DNA of 64,000 bases from Nocardioides sp. QY071 (GTDB taxonomy: Bacteria > Actinomycetota > Actinomycetes > Propionibacteriales > Nocardioidaceae): NCBI RefSeq assembly GCF_029961765.1, contig NZ_CP124681.1, positions 4,402,001 through 4,466,000 of the forward strand, written 5' to 3'. Numbering within the stretch: the stretch's first letter is position 1; the number at the start of each line of letters is the position of its first letter. Both the position numbers and the translations under genes were made by a program. Positions 1 through 9,223 of this stretch are shown one piece after another. Below the pieces are notes generated by a model, which was not told the origin of the DNA, did no database searches, and saw only the letters and a list, made by a program, of their open reading frames with translations.

Positions 1-198
1 GGCGACGTCGAGCCGGGCGGTCTGCACGTCGGGCGAGCCCGCCCCGGAGGCCAGCTCGGCGGTCTCGGCCAGGCCGGCCTCGTTGACGTCGGACAGCGCG
101 AGCCGCGCGCCCTTGCCGGCCAGGTTCACGGCCAGGGCGCGGCCGATGCCCGATCCCGCACCCGTGATGACGACGACCTTGTTGTTGAGGTTCTTCAC
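1..198 (-). CDS. SDR-family oxidoreductase, N-terminal part only
   Basis: This is the first 66 codons of a short-chain dehydrogenase/reductase, cut by the window edge. The start is a GTG at 198 whose bases overlap the TGA stop of the upstream monooxygenase (GTGA), so the two are probably translationally coupled. A Rossmann nucleotide-binding glycine motif of the SDR type (TGAGSGIG) follows the first strand, and a later Asp-Val (LSDVNEAG) fits the adenine-ribose binding region. Paired with a Baeyer-Villiger-type enzyme, a likely role is alcohol/ketone interconversion before or after ring or chain oxygenation. That pathway role is inferred; the active-site Ser-Tyr-Lys lies outside the window. 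Confidence 0.85.
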   Translation of the reverse strand, partial: MKNLNNKVVVITGAGSGIGRALAVNLAGKGARLALSDVNEAGLAETAELASGAGSPDVQTARLDVA

Positions 199-1724
199 GC
201 GCTGACTGCCTCTCGCTGGTGGGACACCTCGACGTCGTACCGGTCGAGGTCGAACTTGCTCAGGTGCTGCCGGAAGGTGAACGTCTGACCCGGCCACAGG
301 GTCGTGTTGTTGCCGAACTTGTCGAGGTACCAGCTGGCGCAGCCGCCGGTCTGCCACACGGTGGGCTTCATCCTGCGACGGATCTCGGCGGTCCACTCGT
401 CCTGCGCGGCCTGGGTCGGCTCGACCGCGGCGAGGCCCTCGCGGCGCATCGCCCGGGCCGCCTCGACGACGTACTTCACCTGCGACTCGATGATGAAGAT
501 CATGCTGGAGTGGCCCAGCGCGGTGTTGGGACCGACGATCTGGAACAGGTTGGGGAAGCCGTGGAAGGTGGTCCCCTTGTAGGCCGCCATGCCGCTCTCG
601 TCCCACAGCTCGCCCAGCGTGACGCCGGCACGGCCGGTGATGTGGCGGGCGATCGGGGGCTCGGTGACATAGAAGCCGGTGGCCACGACGAGCACGTCGA
701 TCGGCCGCTCGACGCCGTCGGCGGTGACGATGGCGTTGCCGGTGACCTTGGCTACGGGAGAGGTGACCAGGTCGACGTTGTCGGCATCGAGCGCGGGGTA
801 CCACTTGTTGGAGATCAGGATCCGCTTGCAGCCGGCCCGGTAGGCGGGGGTGACCTTGCGGCGCAGCTCGGGGTCGGTGATGCCCTTGGCGATGTTCCTC
901 TTCCCCTGCATCTCGACCGCGCGCATCGCCTGCGGGAACTTCGCGAACGCCGGGACGCGGGACTCGAGGGTGCCGTAGACGAGGGCGCGCAGCGCGCGCT
1001 GGGCGCCGGGGACCCGCTTGAACACGGTCTTCTCGAGGGAGCTGAAGGAGCGCTCGTTGCGCGGGATCACCCAGTTGGGGGTGCGCTGGTAGACGTCGAG
1101 GTGGCCACCCGACTCGGCTAGCACCTTCTGCAGCTCGGGCACGAGCTGGATGGCCGAGGCGCCGGTGCCGATCACGGCGACCCGCTTGCCGGCGAGGTCG
1201 ACGTCGTGGTTCCAGCGGGCCGAGTGGAAGATCTCGCCCTGGAACGAGTCGATGCCCTCGATCTCGGGCAGGCGGGGCTCGGAGAGCCCGCCGGCGCCGG
1301 CGATGAGGGTGCGGGCGGCGTACTCCTTGACGCCGGCGGGGCCCTCGGTGCGCACGATCCAGCGCTGCGCCTGCTCGTCCCACGCCGCGTCGAGGACGGC
1401 GGTGTCGAACACGAAGCGGTCGAGCGTGCCGGACCTCTCGGCGACCTTGCGGGTGTACTCCCAGATCTCCTGCTGCGGCGAGTACACCTTCGACCAGTCG
1501 GGGTTCAGCGCGAAGGAGTAGGAGTAGAGCTGGCTCGGCACGTCGCACTCGGCACCGGGATAGGTGTTGATGTGCCAGGTGCCACCGACGTCGCTGTCCT
1601 TCTCGATGACGACGAAGTCGCGCTCGGCGGCCTCGTCGAGCTTGATGGCTGCGGCGAGCCCGGCGAAGCCGGCGCCGACGATGAGGTGGTCGACCTGGGT
1701 GCGACCCGCGCTGCTGGAGCTCAT
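195..1724 (-). CDS. Flavin-containing / Baeyer-Villiger-type monooxygenase
   Basis: 509 residues. The N-terminal FAD Rossmann motif GAGFAG is at residues 17-22, a second dinucleotide motif GTGASA (NADPH) is near 186-191, and between them lies the Baeyer-Villiger fingerprint FxGxxxHxxxW (F161, G163, H167, W171). Length and motif order match class B flavoprotein monooxygenases that turn ketones into esters or lactones with NADPH and O2. The substrate cannot be read from sequence. The ATG at 1724 has no clear Shine-Dalgarno and may be used on a very short leader. The gene is divergent from a TetR regulator, shares a 19-bp dyad with it, and is followed by an overlapping SDR gene, which suggests a small inducible ketone/alcohol catabolic operon. 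Confidence 0.93.
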   Translation of the reverse strand: MSSSSAGRTQVDHLIVGAGFAGLAAAIKLDEAAERDFVVIEKDSDVGGTWHINTYPGAECDVPSQLYSYSFALNPDWSKVYSPQQEIWEYTRKVAERSGTLDRFVFDTAVLDAAWDEQAQRWIVRTEGPAGVKEYAARTLIAGAGGLSEPRLPEIEGIDSFQGEIFHSARWNHDVDLAGKRVAVIGTGASAIQLVPELQKVLAESGGHLDVYQRTPNWVIPRNERSFSSLEKTVFKRVPGAQRALRALVYGTLESRVPAFAKFPQAMRAVEMQGKRNIAKGITDPELRRKVTPAYRAGCKRILISNKWYPALDADNVDLVTSPVAKVTGNAIVTADGVERPIDVLVVATGFYVTEPPIARHITGRAGVTLGELWDESGMAAYKGTTFHGFPNLFQIVGPNTALGHSSMIFIIESQVKYVVEAARAMRREGLAAVEPTQAAQDEWTAEIRRRMKPTVWQTGGCASWYLDKFGNNTTLWPGQTFTFRQHLSKFDLDRYDVEVSHQREAVSA

Positions 1725-1743
1725 GGCACGACGCTATTGGCGT

Positions 1744-1762
1744 TATTGAACATCTGTCAATA
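1744..1762. promoter_or_regulatory. Putative TetR operator between the divergent genes
   Basis: Dyad TATTGA-N7-TCAATA, with arms at 1744-1749 and 1757-1762, in an AT-rich 40-bp gap between the monooxygenase start (1724) and the TetR start (1765). A second outer pair, CTATTG/CAATAG (1734-1739 and 1758-1763), overlaps it. Size and location fit a TetR dimer site controlling both genes. Binding is inferred. Confidence 0.65.
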
Positions 1763-1764
1763 GA

Positions 1765-2382
1765 ATGCCCGGCGTGACGCCCGCCACGCCCTCCCCCGCC
1801 CCGCGCACCCGGCTCTCGCCGGCGCAACGGCGTACCCAGCTGCTCGACCTCGGTGTCCGGCTGCTCGCCACCCGCTCCCTCGACGAGCTCTCCATCGACC
1901 TCCTCGCCGAGGAGGCAGGCATCTCGCGCGGGCTGATGTACCACTACTTCGGGGGCAAGCAGGGCTTCTACGAGGCCGTCGTCCAGCACGCCGCCGACGA
2001 CCTCTACGCCCGCACCGCGCCCCCCGAGGAGGGCGAGCCGATGGAGCGCCTGCTCGCCTCGCTGACCGGGTACGTCGACTACGTCGTCGCCAACCACGCG
2101 GGCTACCGCTCGCTGGTCAAGGGCGCGACCGCCGGCAACGACAGCCTCCGCGCGATCTACGAGACCACCTTCGCGGCGCTCGCCGAGCGGTTCTTCACCG
2201 CCGACCCCGGCGGCCTGGTCATCCCCGACACACCCGCCGTACGCCTGCTCATCCACGCCTGGCAGGCCATGGTCGAGGACCTCGTCCTCACCTGGTGCGA
2301 CTCCCCCGCGGGCCTCTCCCGCGACGACCTGCTGCAGGTGATCACCACCTCGCTCCCGGCCCTCGTCGACACCCTCCCCTGA
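1765..2382 (+). CDS. TetR/AcrR-family transcriptional regulator
   Basis: 205 residues. The N-terminal 60 residues form a TetR helix-turn-helix: SIDLLAEEAGISRGLMYHYF carries the usual turn and the aromatic YHYF end of the recognition helix, followed by GGKQGFYEAV. The remaining helical part is the ligand and dimer domain, which is not conserved enough to name an effector. ATG 1765 lies only 2 bp beyond the proposed operator, so the mRNA is probably leaderless or nearly so. Divergence from the monooxygenase/SDR pair and the shared dyad suggest local repression relieved by the enzyme substrate or product; this is inferred from position. Confidence 0.9.
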   Translation: MPGVTPATPSPAPRTRLSPAQRRTQLLDLGVRLLATRSLDELSIDLLAEEAGISRGLMYHYFGGKQGFYEAVVQHAADDLYARTAPPEEGEPMERLLASLTGYVDYVVANHAGYRSLVKGATAGNDSLRAIYETTFAALAERFFTADPGGLVIPDTPAVRLLIHAWQAMVEDLVLTWCDSPAGLSRDDLLQVITTSLPALVDTLP

Positions 2383-2385
2383 CGA

Positions 2386-3729
2386 TCAGGTGCGGCGGGA
2401 GGACCTGCCGCGCCGGCGGGCCCGGGTGACGCCGACCAGGCGGGGACCGGCCAGGCGGGCCTCGACCCGGCGGGCCTCGCGCATGACCGGCTGGGCGACG
2501 TACTCGCCGAGGATCACGCCGGAGGCCAGCGCGATGGCGACCGAGGCGGCGGTGACCATGGCGAGCAGGCCCTGGGCGGCCTGCTGGCTGCCCTCCTGCC
2601 CGAGCAGGAACAGGCCGCGGTAGATCGAGAGTCCGGGCAGCATGGGTACGACGGCCGAGACCACCACGACCAGGGGCGGGACCCGGAACCGGCGGCCCAC
2701 CGTGTAGCCGAACAGGCCGATCACGAAGGCGGACAGGCCGACCGCGAAGGTGCGCCCGGCGCCGATCTCGGACATCGCCTCGGTGGCGGCGATCGCGAAG
2801 CCGCCGAGCAGGCCGACGGGGAGCAGGGTGCGCAGGGGTGCGTACGACGCGAAGGCGAACGCCGCGGCGCCGATCGCGCCGCCCACGGCGACGGCCGACA
2901 CCCCGACCAGGTCGAGCCTGGGCAGCGTCAGCCGCGGGATCTCCAGGCCGACCGCAGCGCACAGCGACAGCCCGCCGCTGACCCCGGTGATGATGCCGGC
3001 GGTCGCGAGCACCGCCTCGAGGATCCGCGCGCCGCCGGTCACGAAGAAGCCGGAGAGCGCGTCCTGGACCGCGCCCATGAAGCCGATGCCGGCGAGCAGC
3101 ATGATGATGTTGGCGGTCACGACGAGCGACGCGTTGAGGTGCACCCACGGCTCAGCGAGCCGGGTGCCGAGCGCGGCGAGCACGGTGGCGACCACGCCGC
3201 CGGCGACCTGCTGGTAGAAGCCGGGCAGCCGGCGCCGGGTCATCAGCAGCTGGAGCCGGTCGATGCAGATCGCGGCCAGCGTCGCCACGAGTACGACGAC
3301 CAGGTTGCCACCGAGCTGCAGCCCGACGCCACCGCACATCGCGCCCCACCCCAGGGTCGCGGCCCAGCGCGGCCGCGAGTGCCCCGACGACACGATCTGC
3401 GCGAGCTCGGTGCGGGCACCCTCGAGGTCGGTCTCCCCCGCGACGACGTCACGCACCATGTGGTCGACCCGGGTCAGGTCCTCGTAGTCGATCTCGCGCT
3501 GGGTGACCGCGCGCAGCTGGACCACGGGCGGCTCGTCGGGTCCCTGCTGGACGCTCATCGCCAGCGAGGTGAAGGTGACGTCCACCTGCGTGTGGCGTAC
3601 GCCGAGCGCCCGGGCCAGGGCCCGCATCGTCGCCACCACGTCGGGCGCGCCGGCGCCCGAGGACAGCAGCACCTCCCCGACCTTGAGGCACAGGTCGAGC
3701 GTGCGGTGGAGGGTCCGCAGGTCGTCCAT
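2386..3729 (-). CDS. Threonine/serine exporter ThrE family membrane protein
   Basis: 447 residues. The N-terminal ~150 residues resemble the soluble domain of ThrE proteins (LCLKVGEVLLSSGAGAPDV near the start, then a beta-rich segment). About ten hydrophobic helices follow, ending in an Arg-rich cytoplasmic tail. Corynebacterium ThrE exports threonine and serine with proton motive force, and this protein has the same two-part architecture in one chain, slightly shorter than the usual ~480 residues. ATG 3729 lies 46 bp from the divergent YbdK-like gene. Its 3' end is 3 bp from the convergent TetR stop. Transport specificity is inferred from family only. Confidence 0.85.
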   Translation of the reverse strand: MDDLRTLHRTLDLCLKVGEVLLSSGAGAPDVVATMRALARALGVRHTQVDVTFTSLAMSVQQGPDEPPVVQLRAVTQREIDYEDLTRVDHMVRDVVAGETDLEGARTELAQIVSSGHSRPRWAATLGWGAMCGGVGLQLGGNLVVVLVATLAAICIDRLQLLMTRRRLPGFYQQVAGGVVATVLAALGTRLAEPWVHLNASLVVTANIIMLLAGIGFMGAVQDALSGFFVTGGARILEAVLATAGIITGVSGGLSLCAAVGLEIPRLTLPRLDLVGVSAVAVGGAIGAAAFAFASYAPLRTLLPVGLLGGFAIAATEAMSEIGAGRTFAVGLSAFVIGLFGYTVGRRFRVPPLVVVVSAVVPMLPGLSIYRGLFLLGQEGSQQAAQGLLAMVTAASVAIALASGVILGEYVAQPVMREARRVEARLAGPRLVGVTRARRRGRSSRRT

Positions 3730-3775
3730 GCCCCAACTCTGTCAGGTGGCCGCGCGGCACCTCTACGCTGATCGC

Positions 3776-4903
3776 GTGCGCATCGACTTCCACGGCTCGG
3801 CCGAGCCGACGCTGGGGGTGGAGTGGGAGTTCGCGCTGGTCGACCGCCGCACCCGCGACCTCCGCAACGACGCCGCCCACCTCTTCGCCCGGGCCAAGCC
3901 CCGGATGCCCGCGCCGGGCAAGCTCCACAAGGAGCTGCTGAAGAACACCGTCGAGGTGGTCACCGGCGTGTGCGGCACGGTCGGCGAGGCGATGGCGGAC
4001 CTGCGCGACACGCTGCAGTACGTCGCGAGTGCGGCCGACGACCTCGACCTGGACCTGTACGGCGCGGGCACGCACCCCTTCGCGGACTGGACCGGGCAGC
4101 AGCTGACCGAGGGCCACCGGTACGCCGAGCTGATCAACCGCACGCAGTGGTGGGGCCGGCAGATGCTGATCTGGGGCGTGCACGTCCACGTCGGGCTCCC
4201 GGCGAAGGATCGCGTGCTGCCGGTCCTCAACGGCCTGCTCACCTACTACCCCCACCTGCAGGCGCTCTCGGCGTCCTCGCCCATCTGGATGGGTGTCGAC
4301 ACCGGCTACGCGTCCAACCGCGCGCTGATGTTCCAGCAGCTGCCGACCGCGGGACTGCCGTTCCAGTTCGAGCGCTGGGAGGAGTTCGAGCACTTCGCGC
4401 ACGACCAGCTCACGACCGGCGTGATCGACGAGCTCAGCGAGATCCGCTGGGACCTGCGCCCCGCCATGAAGCACGGCACGCTCGAGAACCGGATCTGCGA
4501 CGGCGTCTCCACCCTTGCCGACATGCAGGGCCTGGTCGCCCTCATGCACTGCCTTGTCGTCTGGCTCGACGAGCGGGTCGCGGCCGGCGAGACACTGACC
4601 ACGATGCCGCCGTGGCACGTGCAGGAGAACAAGTGGCGGGCGGCGCGGTACGGCGTCGACGCGATCGTGATTCTCGACGCCGCGTCCAACGAGCGGCTCG
4701 TCACCGACGACCTGGCCGAGCTGGTCCCCCGGCTGGAGCCGGTCGCCGCCCGGCTGGGCTGCGAGGCCGAGCTCGCCTCGGTGCTCGACATCGCGACCCG
4801 CGGGCCGTCGTACGTGCGCCAGCGGGCGGTCGCCGAGCGGACCGGCAACGACCTGGTCGCGGTCGTCGGCTCGGTGGTCACCGAGCTGAAGGCCGGACTC
4901 TAG
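3776..4903 (+). CDS. YbdK-type carboxylate-amine ligase (glutamate-cysteine ligase family 2)
   Basis: 375 residues from GTG 3776, the typical YbdK/GCS2 length. The early GVEWEFALVD segment is the family signature (metal/ATP-site Glu), and later blocks with HVHVGL (histidine-rich) and ENRICDG are also characteristic. YbdK proteins join glutamate to cysteine weakly in vitro; the physiological substrate in mycothiol-making actinobacteria is not known. I chose the GTG because homology begins within ten codons and longer forms would run into the divergent exporter. No operon partner is evident, since the next gene is convergent. Confidence 0.88.
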   Translation: MRIDFHGSAEPTLGVEWEFALVDRRTRDLRNDAAHLFARAKPRMPAPGKLHKELLKNTVEVVTGVCGTVGEAMADLRDTLQYVASAADDLDLDLYGAGTHPFADWTGQQLTEGHRYAELINRTQWWGRQMLIWGVHVHVGLPAKDRVLPVLNGLLTYYPHLQALSASSPIWMGVDTGYASNRALMFQQLPTAGLPFQFERWEEFEHFAHDQLTTGVIDELSEIRWDLRPAMKHGTLENRICDGVSTLADMQGLVALMHCLVVWLDERVAAGETLTTMPPWHVQENKWRAARYGVDAIVILDAASNERLVTDDLAELVPRLEPVAARLGCEAELASVLDIATRGPSYVRQRAVAERTGNDLVAVVGSVVTELKAGL

Positions 4904-4907
4904 CTCC

Positions 4908-6398
4908 TCAGGACTCGGGGAACTCGATGCGGCAGTCGGAGTTCTCGCACGCCGGGGTCTCGGCCCACACCGTGGCCTTCTCGAAGACGGTGCCGGTCGA
5001 CTTCATCACCTGCACGCCGGTGAACTTCGCCTCCTGGGAGGCCTTGACGACGAACACCACGTCGCCGTCGCCGTCGCCGTCGACGTCGCTCAGGGTCGCC
5101 CCCTGGAGGGTGCGCTGGCCGATCGTGGAGGTGCCGGTGAAGCCGGCGACGGCGCGGGGGCGGCCGTCGGCGAGGTCGTAGACGGTGACCTCGACCTCCT
5201 CGTCGTACGAGCTGGCCTGGACGGCGACCAGGCTGGTGGTGCCGTCACCGGTGACGTCGCCGACGAGGTAGGCGTCGGCGTACAGGTCGTCCTCGGTGAC
5301 CGCGCCGACCTCGAACTCCTTGCCGGTCGAGGAGAGCAGCGCGTAGCCCCGCTTGCCGGAGTAGTAGCCGGTGTAGTCCTCGTCCTTCACCTTCTCGGCC
5401 GGCAGCCGGGTCCACAGGTCGGCCAAGCCGTCGTGGTCGAAGTCGCCGGCCCGGATCTCGGTCGAGTCGATCGTCGCGTTGGTCAGCGCGGCCCACCGGA
5501 CCGGGTCGGCGAAGCCGCCGCTCCCGTCGCCGAGGAGCACCTGCACCTCGACGCTGCGGTCGTTGGGACCGATGAGGGCGAGGTCGGCGCTGCCGTCGCC
5601 GTCGAAGTCGCCGGCCTGCACCTGGATGCGGGTGCCGTACTCCTCGAGCGAGGACAGGGCGAGCCGGAAGGTCTGGTCGCCGGGGAACTCCTTGTCGGTG
5701 GACGACAGGGTCAGCTGGTTGGCGTCGTCGACGAAGGACCAGGCGAGCTGCTCGTTGGTGCCGTCGTCGTCCCAGTCGAGGTAGAGCTCGTCCGGCTCCC
5801 GGGACTCCTCGACCGCGAGCTCGCTGGTCGTGAACACGGTGCCGTTGCTGCTCGCGGTGACCCGGCGCGTGCTCTCGTAGTCCGGGGAGAAGTAGAAGAC
5901 CGCGTCGCCGTGGCCGTCGCCGTCGATGTCGCCCTGGATCGCCGCGGGGTGGTCCTTGCCGTCGTCGCCCCCGTCGCCGCCGCCACCGCCGGCACTTGTG
6001 TCGTCCTCCCACGGGCGCAACGCGGCCAGGGTGCCGGCCGCACCGGCCAGCAGGACCAGGACGACGGCGAGCGCGATCCACAGGCCGAGGCGGTTGCGCC
6101 GGGGCGGGGACGGCATCGAGGCGGGCATCGGGGCCGGCATCGGGGCCGGCATCGGGGTGTACGGCGGCTGCGGGCCGCCGTACCCGAGCGAGGGGATGTG
6201 ACCGTAGCCGGCGGGCGGAGATGCAGGCGGCGGAGCGGCGGGCGGTGGGGTCTCCGGCTCCGGGCGGGCCCGGGTCGACTCGTCGGCCGGCGCGAACCGG
6301 GTCATCGGTCGACGCTCGGCGGTCCAGTCCGAGCCGTCCCAGCGGCGCTCCATGCCGTCACCGTCCGGGTACCAGCCGGGAGGGGTGATGTTGCTCAA
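4908..6398 (-). CDS. DUF2510 / FG-GAP repeat membrane-anchored protein
   Basis: 496 residues from a TTG at 6398 (the frame stays open to 6509). The start is placed where the DUF2510 module begins: PGWYPDG and RRWDGSDWT in the first 30 residues. A Pro/Ala/Met-rich linker follows (tandem PMPAPMPAP), then one membrane helix around residues 107-130 (LGLWIALAVVLVLLAGAAG), a Gly/Asp-rich stretch, and an extracellular domain with at least five calcium-type DxDGDG loops (GDIDGDGHGD, GDFDGDGSAD, GDFDHDGLAD, GDVTGDG, SDVDGDGDGD). FG-GAP repeats normally fold as a beta-propeller. The protein is probably a surface-exposed, Ca-binding anchor; ligand and function are unknown. Confidence 0.85.
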   Translation of the reverse strand: MSNITPPGWYPDGDGMERRWDGSDWTAERRPMTRFAPADESTRARPEPETPPPAAPPPASPPAGYGHIPSLGYGGPQPPYTPMPAPMPAPMPASMPSPPRRNRLGLWIALAVVLVLLAGAAGTLAALRPWEDDTSAGGGGGDGGDDGKDHPAAIQGDIDGDGHGDAVFYFSPDYESTRRVTASSNGTVFTTSELAVEESREPDELYLDWDDDGTNEQLAWSFVDDANQLTLSSTDKEFPGDQTFRLALSSLEEYGTRIQVQAGDFDGDGSADLALIGPNDRSVEVQVLLGDGSGGFADPVRWAALTNATIDSTEIRAGDFDHDGLADLWTRLPAEKVKDEDYTGYYSGKRGYALLSSTGKEFEVGAVTEDDLYADAYLVGDVTGDGTTSLVAVQASSYDEEVEVTVYDLADGRPRAVAGFTGTSTIGQRTLQGATLSDVDGDGDGDVVFVVKASQEAKFTGVQVMKSTGTVFEKATVWAETPACENSDCRIEFPES

Positions 6399-6544
6399 GG
6401 CCTGATCCCATCCGTTCGCGTGCAGCCGGGCCCTTCCTACCCCATGCAGGGGCAGGTCACGCCTCGCCGCGCTCCCCGATTCGCTTGTGGCGACCGTCAC
6501 GACGCGCAAGGATCGGGGCCACCTGCGACGAAAGGGGCTGCTCC

Positions 6545-8008
6545 GTGGTCTCCGTTCCCGGCAACCGTTTGATCGACCCGACCTCCGCGGCGTTCCTGCT
6601 CGCGGAGAACCGCAACATGCCGATGCACGTCGGCGGGCTGCAGCTCTTCGAGCCGCCCGCGGACGCGGGGCCGGACTACGTGCGGGAGATGTTCGAGTCG
6701 ATGCGGGACACGGAGCGGATCGCGCCCCTGTTTCTCAAGCACCCCTACCGCTCGGTCAAGACCGGCGGCACGCTGGTCTGGCGCGACGACGAGCAGTTCG
6801 ACATCGAGCACCACGTGCGGCACAGCGCGCTCCCCCAGCCGGGCCGGGTCCGCGAGCTGCTCGAGCTGGTCGGCCGGCTGCACTCCACGCGGCTGGCGTG
6901 GGAGCGGCCGCTGTGGGAGACCCACGTGATCGAGGGCCTCGCCGACGGCCGGGTCGCGATGTACACCAAGCTCCACCACGCCCTCGTCGACGGCATCTCC
7001 GCGATGCGGCTGATGGCCAGCACGCTCTCCTCCGACGCCGAGCGCCGCTCCATGCCCGCCCCCTTCGCCGAGGGTGCGGCGCGCAGGCGGAAGCCGGAGC
7101 CCGAGAGCGCCGACTCGCTTCCCGCCGCCGCGGTCGGCGCCGCCACCACGGCCGCCCGCACCCTCGCCGACCTGCCCGGCGACGCCGTGCGCACGGCCCT
7201 GTCGATCAGCGCGGACGCGGCCGGGATGCCGATGGCGCTGGTCAAGACCCTGCGCAAGGGCCTCAAGAACGAGACCTCGGCCGTCTCGCTCGCGGCGCCG
7301 CGCACGATCTTCAACCAGTCGATCACCGGCGCCCGCCGCTTCGCCGCCCAGGACTGGCCGGTGGAGCGGATCCGCGGCGTCGGCAAGGCCACCGGTACGA
7401 CGATCAACGACGTCGTGCTCGCCATGTGCAGCGGCGCGATGCGGACCTACCTCACCGAGCTGGACGCGCTGCCCGAGCAGTCGATGGTCTCGATGGTCCC
7501 GGTCGGCCTCAAGGCCAAGCAGGCCGGCACCGCGTCTGCTGACGGCGGCAACGCGATCGGCTCGGTGATGGTGCGCCTGGCCACCGACAAGGCCGACCCG
7601 GCCGACCGGCTGCGCACCATCAGCCAGTCGATGAAGGACGGCAAGGAGGCGCTCTCCTCGATGACGCCCAACCAGATCGTGGCGATGAGCGCGATCGGGA
7701 TGGCGCCCTCGATCGTGGTGCCGATGCTGAAGATGCAGGGCATCGTGCGGCCGCCGTACAACCTCATCATCAGCAACGTGCCCGGGCCGCGGGTGCCGCA
7801 CTACTGGAACGGCGCGCAGCTGGTCGGCAACTACCCCGTCTCCATCCCGATCAACGGCATGGCGCTCAACATCACCTGTACGTCGTACGCCGGCAACATG
7901 GGCTTCGGCCTCACCGGCTGCCGCCGTACCGTGCCGCACCTGCAGCGTCTGCTGACCTTCCTCGACGACGAGCTCGCCGCGCTGGAGAAGGCCGCCGGCG
8001 TCAGCTGA
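6545..8008 (+). CDS. Wax ester synthase / diacylglycerol acyltransferase (WS/DGAT)
   Basis: 487 residues from GTG 6545, preceded by AAAGGGG about 8 bases upstream. The catalytic HHxxxDG motif is present as HHALVDG in the N-terminal half, and the C-terminal half has the usual NVPGP-type segment (NLIISNVPGPR) and the NITCTSYAGNMGFGL ending. The family transfers acyl-CoA to diacylglycerol or fatty alcohols, making storage triacylglycerol or wax esters in actinobacteria at the membrane/lipid-droplet surface. The 146-bp gap from the divergent FG-GAP gene serves as promoter space. The coding end overlaps the convergent methyltransferase by 8 bp. Confidence 0.95.
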   Translation: MVSVPGNRLIDPTSAAFLLAENRNMPMHVGGLQLFEPPADAGPDYVREMFESMRDTERIAPLFLKHPYRSVKTGGTLVWRDDEQFDIEHHVRHSALPQPGRVRELLELVGRLHSTRLAWERPLWETHVIEGLADGRVAMYTKLHHALVDGISAMRLMASTLSSDAERRSMPAPFAEGAARRRKPEPESADSLPAAAVGAATTAARTLADLPGDAVRTALSISADAAGMPMALVKTLRKGLKNETSAVSLAAPRTIFNQSITGARRFAAQDWPVERIRGVGKATGTTINDVVLAMCSGAMRTYLTELDALPEQSMVSMVPVGLKAKQAGTASADGGNAIGSVMVRLATDKADPADRLRTISQSMKDGKEALSSMTPNQIVAMSAIGMAPSIVVPMLKMQGIVRPPYNLIISNVPGPRVPHYWNGAQLVGNYPVSIPINGMALNITCTSYAGNMGFGLTGCRRTVPHLQRLLTFLDDELAALEKAAGVS

Positions 8009-9185
8009 GCTCGGCGTACCCGCCGCCGACGCGCTCGGCGACCGCCCGGAGCCGGGCGCGGGTCACCGACGAGACGGTCGGGTGGCCCGCGCGCTCGGCG
8101 TTGGAGCCGGGGCGGGTGGGCTCGGCGGAGTTGACCGAGAGACAGGTACGACGGCCGCCGTCGGCCGCGTTCGCGAGGGCGACGGCGTGCCCGGTGGTGC
8201 CGCTGCCGGCGAAGTAGTCGAGGACCCGGGCGTCGTCGGGCATGGTGCCGATGACGCGCAGCAGGAGGCCGGTCGGCTTGGGCGACTCGAAGACGTGGCC
8301 GACCAGGTCCTTGAGCTCGGCGACCGCGGTGTCGGTGGATCCGACCTCCTCGGCGAGCCAAATGGTCGGCAGCTTCTTGCGGCGCCCGCCGACGGGGTGG
8401 CGCCAGTCGCGCTGGTAGACGTCGACCCGGTCGCCCCGGGTGCCGCGTACTACGCGGCACTCGAGGTCGTCGGGCCGCTCGTCGATCCGGGGCCGGGACC
8501 AGCGCCACACGGCCGGCGTACCGTCCCCGAACACGGGCTTGATCTCCTCGGCGCCCGGGAACGGCGTCGTGGCGACCCGGCCCGTCGCCGGGTCCCCCCA
8601 GACCGGGAAGTGCAGGGTCGGCGCCGAGAGCGGGTTGAACTTCTTGTTGGTGTTGCGCAGCGGCAGCCGCCGGTAACGGCGCCCGTCGGGTGCCTCGAGC
8701 GGGAAGTCCGCCTCGACCACGGTCGTCGTCGACGTCGCGTCGAGCACGCAGCGGGCGACGTCCTTGGCGTAGACGAGCAGGTACTCGTGCGAGGTCGCGA
8801 ACCCCTTCCCCAGCTGACGGCCCTTCGGGTTGAGGTTGACCACCACCTGCGCGAGGAAGTTGGCCTCGCCGTAGACCTCGTCGAGGAGCAGCCGCAGGTG
8901 CGCGACCTCGTGGTCGTCGATGCTGACGAACAGCGCCCCGGTCTCGGCGAGCACCCGGTGGCCCGCCTCGATCCGCGGCCGCAGGTAGGCCACCCAGGCG
9001 GCGTGCCGGCCGGCCGCGCCCGCGCCCCGCTCACCGCGGAAGTCGTCGTGGTAGGCGAAGTCGTTGCCGGTGTTGTAGGGCGGGTCGAGGTAGATGAGGT
9101 CGTACGACGCCGAGGGCAGCGACGCGAGGACGTCGAGGTTGTCGCCCTCGACGAAGGTGTTCCACGGTCCCGGCTCGTTGGGCAC
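8001..9185 (-). CDS. Site-specific DNA methyltransferase, beta class (Mod-like)
   Basis: 394 residues from GTG 9185 (TTG 9188 is equally possible; longer forms would run over the divergent glycosylase). The catalytic motif DPPYNTGND comes before the S-adenosylmethionine motif (LDYFAGSGTTG), the order of beta-class amino-methyltransferases such as type III Mod subunits. Immediately N-terminal is FVEGDNLDVLASLP, typical of this class. The product is N6-methyladenine or N4-methylcytosine in a sequence-specific site. No restriction (Res) or specificity gene is adjacent, so it may be a solitary methyltransferase or its partner may lie elsewhere. Target sequence is unknown. Confidence 0.9.
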   Translation of the reverse strand: MPNEPGPWNTFVEGDNLDVLASLPSASYDLIYLDPPYNTGNDFAYHDDFRGERGAGAAGRHAAWVAYLRPRIEAGHRVLAETGALFVSIDDHEVAHLRLLLDEVYGEANFLAQVVVNLNPKGRQLGKGFATSHEYLLVYAKDVARCVLDATSTTTVVEADFPLEAPDGRRYRRLPLRNTNKKFNPLSAPTLHFPVWGDPATGRVATTPFPGAEEIKPVFGDGTPAVWRWSRPRIDERPDDLECRVVRGTRGDRVDVYQRDWRHPVGGRRKKLPTIWLAEEVGSTDTAVAELKDLVGHVFESPKPTGLLLRVIGTMPDDARVLDYFAGSGTTGHAVALANAADGGRRTCLSVNSAEPTRPGSNAERAGHPTVSSVTRARLRAVAERVGGGYAELS

Positions 9186-9223
9186 CAACGGATTGTCGCA
9201 GGCGTCGTGACAGGCTCGGCCCC

